The notes under the pieces were generated by a model. It made no database searches. It had not been told where the DNA came from and saw only the letters and a list, made by a program, of their open reading frames with translations. Of a DNA stretch of 37,752 nucleotides, positions 1-9,512 are shown piece by piece. The position numbers and the translations under genes were made by a program. The stretch is from an uncultured Selenomonadales bacterium. GTDB taxonomy: Bacteria; Bacillota; Negativicutes; Selenomonadales; Selenomonadaceae. The stretch is taken from the NCBI GenBank assembly GCA_947165145.1, contig CAMUZG010000024.1, forward strand, positions 1 through 37,752. The letters run 5' to 3'. The number at the start of each line of letters is the position of its first letter. Within the stretch, counting starts at the first letter, position 1.

Positions 1-3000
1 GGCGGCAAGTCGTTCTACGGTCTCGACACTGCTGACACAATCACGGTTGACGGCATGGGCTTGAAAGTCTACGGTCAAAGCGGCGCGGACATCTTCAACG
101 TCAATGGCAATGATAACTTCATCGACCTCGGCAACGACACTGCGGCTGATACAATCAACGTCGGCGCGAGCGTCGCGAACTTCACGGTTGACAACTTCGG
201 CAAGGAAGACGTTATCAGCTTCACCGACAACGTCAGCGGCTTGAGCATGGTTGACGGCAATCTCGTCGCGACTGTCAACGGCAAAGCAATCACAATCGGC
301 GGCTTGAACTTGTCCGAAGTCAAATACACGTGGAACGGCGGCACAAGCGTCGTCTACAGCGTGGCGACTGTTGCGGGCGCAATGTCGAGCGGCAACTTAA
401 TCACCTACAGAACGGGCGACACGACGGACATCTTCACAATCAACGGTCTGCCCGACTTCACGAGCTACAACATCGGACTCAGCGGCACGAACATCGTCGC
501 GGATAACGGCTCAACCAATTACGACATCGGCACGTTCACGGCGGGCAACAGCGTCGCGCTCAGACAGGAAATTTGGTCTGAACTCAACGACAAACCCGAT
601 ACAGTTTCGTTGACAGGCGACGGCACATTGTCAATCACCAAGAACGGCGAAGTCATTGCAAACGCCTCAACTTCCTCAACCGACACGTTCATTGAAAATG
701 TTCCTGCCTGGTCGACGAGCGGCACCACCGCAACTTACAAACGTGAGGCGCGTGACGAATCGTGGACGAAGGCTGGCTTCAACGCTTACGAATTCCATGA
801 AAAAGACGAAACAACGACGCTCATCAGCATCACGGGTCTCAAAGCTGGCTTGAGTGCGGCAGTCTTCAGCGGCATGCCTTCTTCCGGCGTCGTCATAATC
901 ACCGAAGACTTCCTGCCCACAACTGCGGAAGGTACGAGAATTGAGCTCACCGACTACGACGAAGAACACGACTACACGTTGGTTCTCGACGAAGGTATCG
1001 TTAAACCCGAAAACACTGCAAACGGCAATTGGGCGATTGATAACGACTACGACCTTGCAACTTACTACGACGCAGGACTTACCGCAGGTTACGTCCTCAA
1101 AGCCAACGTCATCACCTACGAATTGCCGAAAACGGGCGAAGCTAAATTCGATCTCAGCGGATTGTCCACGGGCGACAAAGCAATACTTCAAGCTTACAAC
1201 AACGGCAGTGGCAGTACTGGTATCAGCTTCAACGGCGGCACGCTCACATTGCCCGATAGTTTCCTGCCCGTCGCGAACAATGCTATGCTCAAGCTCATCA
1301 GCGAGGACAACGGCAAATACAGCCTCAACATCACCGGCGCAACAAAACTCTTCACAAAGACCGAAGCCAACGACACAGCTATCGGAAAGGTTTCTGCAGC
1401 ATTCAGCGGCGCGCTCGGCTCTTACAGCTACGCCTCCGAATACACTGACGATTACTGGCTCATCAACACTAAGGACGCTGACACTTCCGTCATCGTTACA
1501 GCGAAGAAGAATCCGAAAACGACGTTCAACATCAGCGGCTTGAGCACGACGCTCGGCGATCTGTTAATTAATGGCTCCATTGTCACCGCGCTGGACGACG
1601 TCACGGTCGGCACGATTGCAGACAACACGTTCACCGTAACGAATATAGCGGCACTTGCGCAATCGGGCGCAGTCAAACTCACAAGCAACTATGACTACAC
1701 GCTTGCACTTGCCGAATCGCTCACAACAGCAATTGAGACCGCAAACGGCGACGGTCAACTCCACGTCAATAACAACGGCACCGCAACTTACGCGGCGGGC
1801 AGAACAATCAATGCTCATTACACGGCAACGGGCGGCGTAAGCAATTCGTTCGACTTCGTGGGATCAGCTTCAAACTTCAGAACACTCGAAATCAGCGGCT
1901 TGGGCAACAGTGCCAGTGACAGCAACATCTCGGTTGAGGAAGTCGGCAAGAAATTTATCGTCACGTTCAAAGACACTGACAGCAACAATCAAGCTGACGC
2001 GCTCACCTACGATAACGGCAACGTTGTCACGCTCACGCCACACGAAGGCTACACCGTCGAAATCAGCAAAGACTCCGCTATCAACAACACTGCTGCAACT
2101 TGGAGGGCGGGTGGCACGTCCATTTACACCTATTCCTTCGACGGCAAACATTACGAATTCGGTAGCACCAGCAACGCTTACACGCTCACATATAAAGCAG
2201 ATGGCAGAGTCGATCTCATCAAGCTCAGCGGCGTGACCGAACCTATCACCGACAGCAACGTCAGCGTCAACACCACCAACAAGTCCGTCACCTTCAACGC
2301 GAGCATCGGCAATGAAGTTGAAATCGAGTCCGCAGAGTACAACAACTTAATCTTCGCGGAAAATGTCGACTTCGGCGGCATGAAGTTCACTTCCACGGTT
2401 GAAGACGACAGCGTCAACGTCAACGGTAACAACCTCATCATCAGCGGCGGTGTCGGCTACGATTCAATCAACATCAGCGGCACGAACGTCACGGTCGACG
2501 GCGGCGACGGCAACGACAACATCAACGTCACTGGCACGAACGTTTCAATCAGCGGCGGCGCAGGTGATGACAGCCTCAACTTCGCGAGCGGCGCAAATGG
2601 TACAATCACATTCGGCGACGGCAACGACACCATCGAGTACGGCGCGAACTACACAATTCAACTGCCCGACACAACTCCTGACGTCCGCGTCGAAGGCGAA
2701 GACATCATCTTCTACATCGACGAAAACAACAGCCTCATGGTCTTGAACGGCAAAGGGAAAGACATCAAGATCGTCGACAAGAACGGCAAGTCAGGTAACA
2801 TCAACCTCAAGAACCAAATTGAAAAGATGCTCACCTACGGCGACAGACAATTCTCTGTCACGCTCAACGGTGCGGAAGAAGTCGTCCCAGGTTACAGGAA
2901 CCAGTTCAGCGATCCTTCTCTCAAAGCGGGAAGTTACGACTTCAAAGTCGCCACTATCAAGGCGAGCGAAAGCATGAGCAAGTCTGGCGTCTACATTCAA

Positions 3001-6000
3001 GGCAATGACAGAATCAACTACATCTTCTCCAACGCAAACGGCAACATTCTCGACGGTGGCGAAGGTATTGACCAGCTTTACGGCGGCGGTTCTGGCAAAG
3101 ATACCTACGTCCACAGAGCAGACGAAGGCGACGACCTAGTCTATCTGTTCAAGACGGGCGATAAGATTCAGCTGTATAAAGGCAACGAACTTGCAGACGT
3201 AGACGAAATCGCGGTGTCTTTCTCTTCCAACGATATCGTCTTCACTCTCAAAGACGGCGACAACGGCTCAATCAAAATCATGAACCCCTTTAAAACAAAC
3301 GGCGAAGAAATTCCTATCGACGTCAACGGCAAGACTTACAACTATCGTAGTAGCGGCGCAGTCGTCGACACGAACAAAAAACGCGTCACAATCGGCGGCG
3401 GCGTGAACTCCTACATAGTCACCGAAGACGACAAATCAAACGGCTTGACCATCGCCAACGGTGATAACATCGCGCTCACGGGTCTCACCTTCAGAGATAT
3501 CAAGACTTCCGCATATGACACGACCAGCAGGACCATTACTCTCGGTCTCCGCAACGATAAGTCAATCAAGTTGCAGAAGGCAAATTCCAACGCGATTACA
3601 ATCAACGGCGCGGCTGTTTACGTCGGCACGAACATGTTCTTCAACGAACAGACCGAAACCGATTCGACAGGCTTCACGCTCACAGCTAACAAATCAAACT
3701 TCGACAAGTCAGACGTAACCGACGCGCTCACAATCGACGCTTCCTACACTGACTTCGTCACACTCAGCGGCGGCTCTGACAATGATTCACTCTTCGGCGG
3801 CGCAGGTGCTGATTCAATCAACGGTAACGCAGGTGACGATACAATCGAAGGCGGCGCAGGTAACGACACGCTCAACGGCGGCGCAGGTGCTGATGTCATC
3901 AGAGGCGGCGCAGGTAACGACTACATCGAAGGCGGCAATAGTGCAAACACTCTCGACGGTGGCACAGGTGACGACACTATCCTCGGCGGCAACGAAGCTG
4001 ACCTTATCAACGGCGGCGCAAATGCTGACTCGATCAAAGGCAACGCAGGTGACGACACAATCGACGGCGGCGCAGGTGCCGACTACATCGAAGGCGGCGA
4101 AGGTTCTGACAGTATCCTCGGCGGCACTGGTGCAGACAGTATCCTCGGCGGTAACGGTAGAAACACAATCGACGGTGGCGACGGTTCTGACAGTATCCTC
4201 GGCGGCATCAATGAAGACAGTATCCTCGGCGGCGAAGGTAACGACGTAATCACTGGCGGTGAAGGTGCAGACACAATCGACGGCGGCGCAGGTGCTGACT
4301 CTATCAACGGTGGCGAAGGTAACGACGTAATCACTGGCGGTGAAGGTGAAGACACTATCGACGGCGGTGCAGGTGCTGACAGCATTCTCGGCGGTGAAAA
4401 TAACGACGTAATCAACGGTGGCGCAGGTGAAGACACTATCGACGGCGGCGAAGGTGACGACAAACTCACTGGTGGCGCGGACAAAGATACGTTCATCTAC
4501 AGCGGCGGCAACGACACAATCACCGACTACACCGCAGAAGACGACGTTATCAGTCTCAGCGCGAACGGCTTGCTTGACTTCACGAACATCACCTTCGGCG
4601 GCAACGACAGCGTCGACGTGACAATCGGCGGCAATGGCAACAACGCTCTGGTAATCGCGGGCGGCAAAGGCAAGACAATCAACATCATCAACGCGAACGG
4701 CACCAGCCAAACCTACACACTCAATCCGCCTTCCGACGACGAAGGCGACGGCGACGTCAGCGAAGACCAGAAATCAATCACACTCAAGAGCGGTCATGGC
4801 GACTTCGACCCGAATGCAAGCCTCAGCACTTACAGATCTCTGCAGACAATCGTTGCAAGTGCGGCAAACTCTAACGCAGAAGTCAAGGCAATCAATGACA
4901 ATCGCACGTACCTCACAGCGGGCGACAATCCTAACAGTATCACGCTCGTCGGTGGCTCACAGTACGACACACTCAATGGCGGCTCTGGCAACAACAAACT
5001 CACGGGACGAGGCGGCTGTGATGTCTTTATCCACGGCGGCGGTAAAGACACTATCACCGATTACGGCACCAACGGTAGCAAGGACAACTTAGACAAAGTC
5101 AGCTTGTCTGGCAACAAATTGGACGACCTCACGGGCGTCAGTGTCGGTGAAACTTCGGGCATCACTCTCACGTTCGGCAGCGACAATAATCAACTTGAGC
5201 TTGAAAACATCGCAACGAGTACAACCGTCACCTTCGCCACGGCAGACGACACCTACGGCACAGGCTACACCTTCGGCAACGGCTACATCAAAAACGGCGT
5301 CACTGGTCGCGGCGTAACTATTATGCCTAACACAGCTTACACCGCACAATCGGGCGAAGTCTCCGTTATCGCTAAAGACGGCGGCACTATCACTGCCGGC
5401 AGTTCAGGCAACGTTATCGGCGGTAAAAACGCTAGCGTCATATGCGGCACAGGTGCTGATTCTCTCGTCTACACTGGCGGCTATATGACTATCAGCGGCT
5501 ACTACTACGACACAACCACCGCAACCGACCGCGTCAGCTTGCAGAGCGGCTATTCCGTCAAGCGGAGCAGATTTAACAACAACACCAACAACACCGAGCT
5601 CACAATCGCGGACAGCAACGACAGCGTCATCGGCACGATTTACCTTGAAAATAAACCGTCTGCTGTCATGGTGAACGCCAACGGCACCAACAAGACCACT
5701 TACATCAGTGCCAACGAAGACTACACCTTCAGCAACGCGACTCCCACGAGTGCCAAGAACGTCAGCGTTTATTCTGGTTATGGCGACTTCGGCGTTCAAG
5801 GCAGTTCGTCATTAGGCACCGATAACTCAGCAGATGCTCCTAACGTTCAGGCTGGCTCTGGTTTGGCTGAATACTGGTCAGCAAATCTCCAATACATCTA
5901 CGCCGCACAACCCAGTTCAAAGATCGTCGGCAACATGAAAGCCAACACCATCACCGTCACGGGCGGCGCAAGCAACTCAATCACTGGCGGACTCGGCAAT

Positions 6001-6612
6001 GACATCTTCCTCTTCGAGACAGGCGGCGGCGTCATCACTGACTTCGGTATCGGCACCACTAAGAACGGCGCAAACAAATACTTGGCAAAGACGCCCAAGC
6101 AGAAAGAAACCTCTTCTTACACTGCTTATGACCGCAAAAACCCCGACACCTACGCGGAAGGCGCAGACGTCCTCAAAGTCAACGGCACCGTCACCGAAAT
6201 CGTCTTTGAAAGCGGCGGCACGGGCAATAACAAGTTCGTCGCTTACGTCAACTACGACAGCGACGGCAACGGCGAAAGCGATTCCGTCATCAGGCTCCAA
6301 AACATCGTCAAGGCAACAACGGCAACAGGTTCTTCGCGTGCTTGGGTTGAAAACAACACCGCTGCCGCGAAACTCAAAATCTGGGATACCAGCAACGATT
6401 CGGGCACTTTGGCACAGCTCAAAGACGACAAGCTCACTAACCTCTTCCTGCCCGTCACGTCCGAGCAAATCGACGCACTCGACAACATCATGGATACTAA
6501 GGTCATCGCCGAGAACGTGACCGATCGGGAAGCCGGCGTCAGCGAACTGGTCAGCACAATTCAAGCTTACGCCAACGGCGGCGACACGAACAACAACAAC
6601 GGCAACAGCTGA
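1..6612 (+). CDS. giant RTX-type calcium-binding repeat protein, 5' end missing
   Basis: The frame is open from base 1, so the N terminus lies outside the window; about 2203 residues are visible. Seen: several modules of roughly 110-140 residues in the first 700 residues, each with an ISGL-like motif and a later YTL/YDYTL strand. A first glycine/aspartate block lies at residues 813-880, a long run of GGxGxDxI nonapeptides at 1257-1500, and isolated repeats near 1015-1035, 1655-1685 and 1980-2010. The C terminus is Asn/Gly rich, with no membrane anchor or LPXTG motif. RTX nonapeptides bind calcium in a beta-roll, and such proteins usually leave by a type I secretion system; no T1SS gene is visible here. 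Likely a secreted or surface adhesin-like protein. Codon use is strongly biased to AAC, TTC and GGC, like gap and pgk below, which suggests high expression. No enzymatic domain was recognised. Confidence 0.85.
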   Translation, partial: GGKSFYGLDTADTITVDGMGLKVYGQSGADIFNVNGNDNFIDLGNDTAADTINVGASVANFTVDNFGKEDVISFTDNVSGLSMVDGNLVATVNGKAITIGGLNLSEVKYTWNGGTSVVYSVATVAGAMSSGNLITYRTGDTTDIFTINGLPDFTSYNIGLSGTNIVADNGSTNYDIGTFTAGNSVALRQEIWSELNDKPDTVSLTGDGTLSITKNGEVIANASTSSTDTFIENVPAWSTSGTTATYKREARDESWTKAGFNAYEFHEKDETTTLISITGLKAGLSAAVFSGMPSSGVVIITEDFLPTTAEGTRIELTDYDEEHDYTLVLDEGIVKPENTANGNWAIDNDYDLATYYDAGLTAGYVLKANVITYELPKTGEAKFDLSGLSTGDKAILQAYNNGSGSTGISFNGGTLTLPDSFLPVANNAMLKLISEDNGKYSLNITGATKLFTKTEANDTAIGKVSAAFSGALGSYSYASEYTDDYWLINTKDADTSVIVTAKKNPKTTFNISGLSTTLGDLLINGSIVTALDDVTVGTIADNTFTVTNIAALAQSGAVKLTSNYDYTLALAESLTTAIETANGDGQLHVNNNGTATYAAGRTINAHYTATGGVSNSFDFVGSASNFRTLEISGLGNSASDSNISVEEVGKKFIVTFKDTDSNNQADALTYDNGNVVTLTPHEGYTVEISKDSAINNTAATWRAGGTSIYTYSFDGKHYEFGSTSNAYTLTYKADGRVDLIKLSGVTEPITDSNVSVNTTNKSVTFNASIGNEVEIESAEYNNLIFAENVDFGGMKFTSTVEDDSVNVNGNNLIISGGVGYDSINISGTNVTVDGGDGNDNINVTGTNVSISGGAGDDSLNFASGANGTITFGDGNDTIEYGANYTIQLPDTTPDVRVEGEDIIFYIDENNSLMVLNGKGKDIKIVDKNGKSGNINLKNQIEKMLTYGDRQFSVTLNGAEEVVPGYRNQFSDPSLKAGSYDFKVATIKASESMSKSGVYIQGNDRINYIFSNANGNILDGGEGIDQLYGGGSGKDTYVHRADEGDDLVYLFKTGDKIQLYKGNELADVDEIAVSFSSNDIVFTLKDGDNGSIKIMNPFKTNGEEIPIDVNGKTYNYRSSGAVVDTNKKRVTIGGGVNSYIVTEDDKSNGLTIANGDNIALTGLTFRDIKTSAYDTTSRTITLGLRNDKSIKLQKANSNAITINGAAVYVGTNMFFNEQTETDSTGFTLTANKSNFDKSDVTDALTIDASYTDFVTLSGGSDNDSLFGGAGADSINGNAGDDTIEGGAGNDTLNGGAGADVIRGGAGNDYIEGGNSANTLDGGTGDDTILGGNEADLINGGANADSIKGNAGDDTIDGGAGADYIEGGEGSDSILGGTGADSILGGNGRNTIDGGDGSDSILGGINEDSILGGEGNDVITGGEGADTIDGGAGADSINGGEGNDVITGGEGEDTIDGGAGADSILGGENNDVINGGAGEDTIDGGEGDDKLTGGADKDTFIYSGGNDTITDYTAEDDVISLSANGLLDFTNITFGGNDSVDVTIGGNGNNALVIAGGKGKTINIINANGTSQTYTLNPPSDDEGDGDVSEDQKSITLKSGHGDFDPNASLSTYRSLQTIVASAANSNAEVKAINDNRTYLTAGDNPNSITLVGGSQYDTLNGGSGNNKLTGRGGCDVFIHGGGKDTITDYGTNGSKDNLDKVSLSGNKLDDLTGVSVGETSGITLTFGSDNNQLELENIATSTTVTFATADDTYGTGYTFGNGYIKNGVTGRGVTIMPNTAYTAQSGEVSVIAKDGGTITAGSSGNVIGGKNASVICGTGADSLVYTGGYMTISGYYYDTTTATDRVSLQSGYSVKRSRFNNNTNNTELTIADSNDSVIGTIYLENKPSAVMVNANGTNKTTYISANEDYTFSNATPTSAKNVSVYSGYGDFGVQGSSSLGTDNSADAPNVQAGSGLAEYWSANLQYIYAAQPSSKIVGNMKANTITVTGGASNSITGGLGNDIFLFETGGGVITDFGIGTTKNGANKYLAKTPKQKETSSYTAYDRKNPDTYAEGADVLKVNGTVTEIVFESGGTGNNKFVAYVNYDSDGNGESDSVIRLQNIVKATTATGSSRAWVENNTAAAKLKIWDTSNDSGTLAQLKDDKLTNLFLPVTSEQIDALDNIMDTKVIAENVTDREAGVSELVSTIQAYANGGDTNNNNGNS
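3769..4500 (+). repeat. RTX nonapeptide tandem repeat block (about 27-base units)
   Basis: About 25 consecutive GGxGxDxIx-type units are encoded as imperfect 27-base DNA repeats, for example GGAGADSINGN and GGEGNDVITGG. Some units recur nearly unchanged, such as the pair around 4237-4270 and 4312-4350, which suggests recent unit duplication. It is protein-coding, not a CRISPR array. Confidence 0.9.
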
Positions 6613-6639
6613 TTAACTTCACGAAAGGCGCACGGGGGC

Positions 6640-7050
6640 TTTAACCCTCTTAGCGCGAGAATTCCCCCGCCGAGCGGCGGGATGAATCGCGCTTTTGCGT
6701 AGACATTATTGGTTCTTTGTGATAAAATTAGCATAACAAGTAACAAGGAAAGGAGAAGACCTGCGAAAAACTTATAGATTGTTGTACTACAATCTTCACG
6801 GAGTCTGAAACGTCGAAAACCAAGACAGTAAGCTCCCAGCAGGTATTATAAGGGTTTTGTGATTATCCTCTCTTTCCCGTGACCATTCGGGATGTAACAT
6901 GTGCGAAGTCAGCTAAGCAGACAAATCACAACTACCGTAGGGACTACGGGAAGTAAAGCCTGTATGAGAGGAAATAAGACGCAACCTCGGCGCGACCTCG
7001 TTGATTCAGGAAGCTCCCGCCTCTTCAGGCGGCGAGTAGTTCACCGGCAT
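6640..7050 (+). mobile_element. IS200/IS605-family relic without transposase (MITE-like), or solo omega-RNA-like element
   Basis: This non-coding stretch after the RTX gene has the outline of an IS605-type element. TTTAAC at 6640-6645, like an IS605 insertion target, is followed by a long imperfect palindrome at 6653-6692 (GCGCGA and TCGCGC outer arms, CCCGCC/GGCGGG inner arms). Then come an AT-rich stretch and a GGAAAGGAG site at about 6748. The short frame after it (CTG, then RKTYRLLYYN) stops after 15 codons. The right part ends with a GC hairpin (GGAAGCTCCCGCC, loop, GGCGGCGAG) and GTAGTTCAC at 7009-7044, which resembles the 3' end of tnpB-associated omega-RNAs. No tnpA or tnpB reading frame remains. 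Family assignment is from memory of IS605 ends, not from a search. Confidence 0.45.
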
Positions 7051-7080
7051 CTTGAGCGCATGAACGACTAAAAATATTTC

Positions 7081-7112
7081 AGGCAGTCTCGAACATTCGG
7101 GACTGCCTTTTT
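7081..7112 (+). terminator. intrinsic terminator upstream of the glycosyltransferase gene
   Basis: GGCAGTC (7082-7088) pairs with GACTGCC (7101-7107). The stem extends through a T-G pair and CGA/TCG to an ACAT loop, and is followed by five T. It closes the non-coding region after the RTX gene. Confidence 0.8.
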
Positions 7113-7192
7113 CTTGCATTTGTCGCGCAATCAGTCTAAAATGCGCGGTTGTAAAAAAATTTGTTCACTCGATTGAAGGACTGATTCAAGCA

Positions 7193-8770
7193 ATGTTAGA
7201 CGAAAATTTTTCGAGCAAGGTGAAATTTCACGCCGCGCTACTTTTGACAAGCGTCCTGTTCGTGTACGTCTTCTCCTACTCAACAAGCCCGTGCTACGAA
7301 CTTTTGGGCGGTGATTCGGCAATTTTCCAAGTCGTCGGAAAATATTGGGCGCAAGGTTATTTGCCTTACGTGAACGTCTTCGATCACAAAGGACCGCTGA
7401 TTTTTTTTATCAACATGCTCGGCTACATGATTGCGCCGCGTACGGGCGTGACGGTCTTGCAAACAATTTCGCTGTACGTGACAAGCGTGTTGATTTGGCA
7501 GACGATGAGCCTTTACTCGGCGTCGACGGTGTGGAAAAGTTTTTTCTTCGCGCTGACACTGATTTTCTACGCCGCTCACTACGAAGAAGGCAATCACGTC
7601 ACGGAATACAGTCTTCCCTTTTTGGCGGCGGCAACTTATTGTTTCCTGCGTGCATTGAAGAATTCGGCGGACAAAAAATTTTTCCACCCGACGATTTACG
7701 GTTTCGTTTACGGCGTGGGTTTCGGCGCATGTGTGATGATTCGTACCTCCGATTCCGCGCAGATTTGTTGCCAAGTATTTTTGGCGACGATATTCCTGTT
7801 ACAGGCACGAGACTTCAAACTTCTGCTGAAAAATTTTTTGAGCTTCTGCGCGGGCGTCACGGTAATAAACTTGCCGTTCGTGATGTACTTCGCGGCGCAC
7901 GACATTCTTCAAGACGCACTTTACGGCACAATTCTCTACAACATAAAATACGCGCAACTAACGGCAACACACGCGCCGATTGAAACGCGAATAATTTATA
8001 GCCTCGTTCATCACGCGCCGTTCTTTGCAATGGTCATCGTCGCCACAATCGCGCTCAAACAAAAATTTAAATCTCGACTACTTTGGAGCGGTTTGTTTAT
8101 CGGAGCAGCATTGGCGGTGATGTTGATAAAATTGCGGCTGTCCGACCAATACGCGATGATATTTTTGGGCGTCGCGCCGATTTTGTTCGCCATGCTACAC
8201 GAAATCAGAGACGTAATGCAAAATATTTGGCACGCACAGAAAATTTCGCTCAAACGTCTGTTCGTGAAGTTCATGATATTTTTCGCGGCGGCTTACGTCG
8301 GAATAATGGCGTTCTATCTGAAGGCAATTCTTTTCGCGGAAGAAACTCCGCTGTCGATGTTTTTTACCGCATACAGCAAACGCGCCGAACTCCTCAATTC
8401 AAACGAGCACGCGAACATTTTAAAGTTGCGGGCACTAATTCCCGACAGTGAGGCAAATTCTTTCGTGTGTTGGGGAAATTTTTGCACGGGCTCACATTGG
8501 ATTTTGCAAGCCGACATGAAGCCGCGCGAACGTTTTTTTATGAACAACACGCTTTTGATGAAGATAGATCCGAAAATCCGCAAGGAATTTTTCGGTAATA
8601 TTCGGCAGGATTATCCGCTGTGGATTCTCTACGGCGTGACTTTTAACAGAAAACACGAGCCGTTTGATTCGGACAAAGAGTTTGAGCAACTTTTGGCTGA
8701 AAAATATCAACTCAAGGGCGAAGTGTACATTTATCCGCAGACTATGCGACTTTATCGGCTGAAAGATTAA
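7193..8770 (+). CDS. GT-C type membrane glycosyltransferase (family 39-like)
   Basis: A 525-residue integral membrane protein. After an N-terminal transmembrane helix at about residues 13-30 comes a periplasm-facing loop with GGDSAIFQVVGKYW and then DHKGPL at about 66-71. The acidic residue of the first loop and a DHKGP-type motif are typical of GT-C enzymes that use polyprenyl-phosphate sugars (PMT/ArnT-like). At least eight more hydrophobic segments follow up to about residue 390, and then a soluble C-terminal part of about 130 residues. It probably transfers a sugar to a surface glycan or protein on the outer face of the inner membrane. The donor and acceptor cannot be told. The start ATG has only a weak upstream GAAGGA. 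It stands alone on the plus strand between a terminator and a repeat. Confidence 0.7.
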   Translation: MLDENFSSKVKFHAALLLTSVLFVYVFSYSTSPCYELLGGDSAIFQVVGKYWAQGYLPYVNVFDHKGPLIFFINMLGYMIAPRTGVTVLQTISLYVTSVLIWQTMSLYSASTVWKSFFFALTLIFYAAHYEEGNHVTEYSLPFLAAATYCFLRALKNSADKKFFHPTIYGFVYGVGFGACVMIRTSDSAQICCQVFLATIFLLQARDFKLLLKNFLSFCAGVTVINLPFVMYFAAHDILQDALYGTILYNIKYAQLTATHAPIETRIIYSLVHHAPFFAMVIVATIALKQKFKSRLLWSGLFIGAALAVMLIKLRLSDQYAMIFLGVAPILFAMLHEIRDVMQNIWHAQKISLKRLFVKFMIFFAAAYVGIMAFYLKAILFAEETPLSMFFTAYSKRAELLNSNEHANILKLRALIPDSEANSFVCWGNFCTGSHWILQADMKPRERFFMNNTLLMKIDPKIRKEFFGNIRQDYPLWILYGVTFNRKHEPFDSDKEFEQLLAEKYQLKGEVYIYPQTMRLYRLKD

Positions 8771-8790
8771 ATGTCGTCAAAAATTTTTCG

Positions 8791-8810
8791 GGAGCCTTGC
8801 CAAACACGGC
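8791..8810 (+). repeat. copy 1 of the GGAGCCTTGCC intergenic repeat
   Basis: GGAGCCTTGCCAAACACGGC lies just after the glycosyltransferase stop. TTGCC and GGCAA form a small hairpin. Near-identical copies occur at 9329-9348 and 9432-9451. Confidence 0.7.
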
Positions 8811-8858
8811 AAATTGATTTATCATCGAAAAAATTTACAATCGAAAGGAGCGTTCGCA

Positions 8859-9299
8859 ATGAAAAAAATCTTTTCACTTCTTGTAGCGGCAATGTTTCTG
8901 TTCATGAGCGCGGGCAACGTTTATGCCTCCGACTTTGCGAGCGAAGTCTTGCGCTTGGTCAATGAAGAGCGTGCCAAAGTCGGTGTCGCACCGCTCAGGT
9001 TGGCTAATGATTTGCAAGCAGCGACCGCTGTACGTGCTCGCGAAATTGCCAACAAATTTTCCCACACGCGTCCCGACGGCTCCGATTGTTTTACAGTTAT
9101 GAAAAATCGCGGCAGGACTTGCGGAGAAAATATTGCGGCGGGATACGACTCTGCCGAAGCTACCGTTGAGCAATGGATGAATTCGGAAGGACATCGCAAA
9201 AATATTTTGAATCCCGCTTTCCGTGAGCTGGGAGTAGGTTACTTTTATGCGGAAGGTTCACAGTTCGGACACTACTGGGTTCAAATTTTTCGCGGTTGA
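8859..9299 (+). CDS. secreted CAP-domain (SCP/PR1-like) protein
   Basis: A 146-residue protein with a signal peptide of about 23 residues (MKKIFSLL start, VYA cleavage site) followed by one compact CAP domain. Seen motifs include LVNEERAKVG near the start, FSHTRPDG, CGENIAAGY, EQWMNSEGHRKNIL and the terminal HYWVQIF. These match the bacterial YkwD-like CAP family, including the His and Glu residues of the central cleft. The ATG is chosen because AAAGGAG (8844-8850) sits eight bases upstream; a longer frame from 8814 has no such site and would bury the signal peptide. Bacterial CAP proteins are extracellular and their biochemical role is generally unknown. Two short repeats flank the gene. Confidence 0.85.
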   Translation: MKKIFSLLVAAMFLFMSAGNVYASDFASEVLRLVNEERAKVGVAPLRLANDLQAATAVRAREIANKFSHTRPDGSDCFTVMKNRGRTCGENIAAGYDSAEATVEQWMNSEGHRKNILNPAFRELGVGYFYAEGSQFGHYWVQIFRG

Positions 9300-9328
9300 T
9301 TTTTTCACAACGAATTAAGCCAAACCAA

Positions 9329-9348
9329 GGAGCCTTGCCAATCGCGGC
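9329..9348 (+). repeat. copy 2 of the GGAGCCTTGCC intergenic repeat
   Basis: GGAGCCTTGCCAATCGCGGC, 30 bases after the CAP gene stop. The local CAAGGAGCCTTG is itself palindromic. It differs from copy 3 at one base. Confidence 0.7.
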
Positions 9349-9430
9349 GCATTCAACGGCTTGTGCAAAAGCATCGCCAACAGATTGAATCCTGCGCGGC
9401 TTGCAAAATAACTTTGCGTCAAATTTTTTC

Positions 9431-9464
9431 GGGAGCCTTGCCAAACGCGGCGGGCTCCTTTATA
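9431..9464 (+). terminator. terminator-like hairpin containing copy 3 of the GGAGCCTTGCC repeat
   Basis: GGAGCC (9432-9437) pairs with GGGCTCC (9452-9458) around TTGCCAAACGCGGC, followed by TTTATATTTTT. This copy has a full inverted arm and can end transcription from the CAP-domain gene. Confidence 0.55.
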
Positions 9465-9512
9465 TTTTTAACTGCGCGGCTGCAATAATCAAATGATTTG
9501 GAGGGAAATGTC

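Noticed and set aside
3769-4500. CRISPR-like regular repeats
   Set aside because: The repeats are in frame, of 27 bases with no unique spacers, and encode RTX nonapeptides.
3814-4710. Minus-strand frame of 298 codons opposite the RTX repeats
   Set aside because: Its repetitive sequence is only the complement of the nonapeptide-coding repeats.
6770-6960. Group I or group II intron in the gap after the RTX gene
   Set aside because: No domain V-like hairpin, no catalytic core pattern and no intron-encoded protein; the ends look like IS605 instead.
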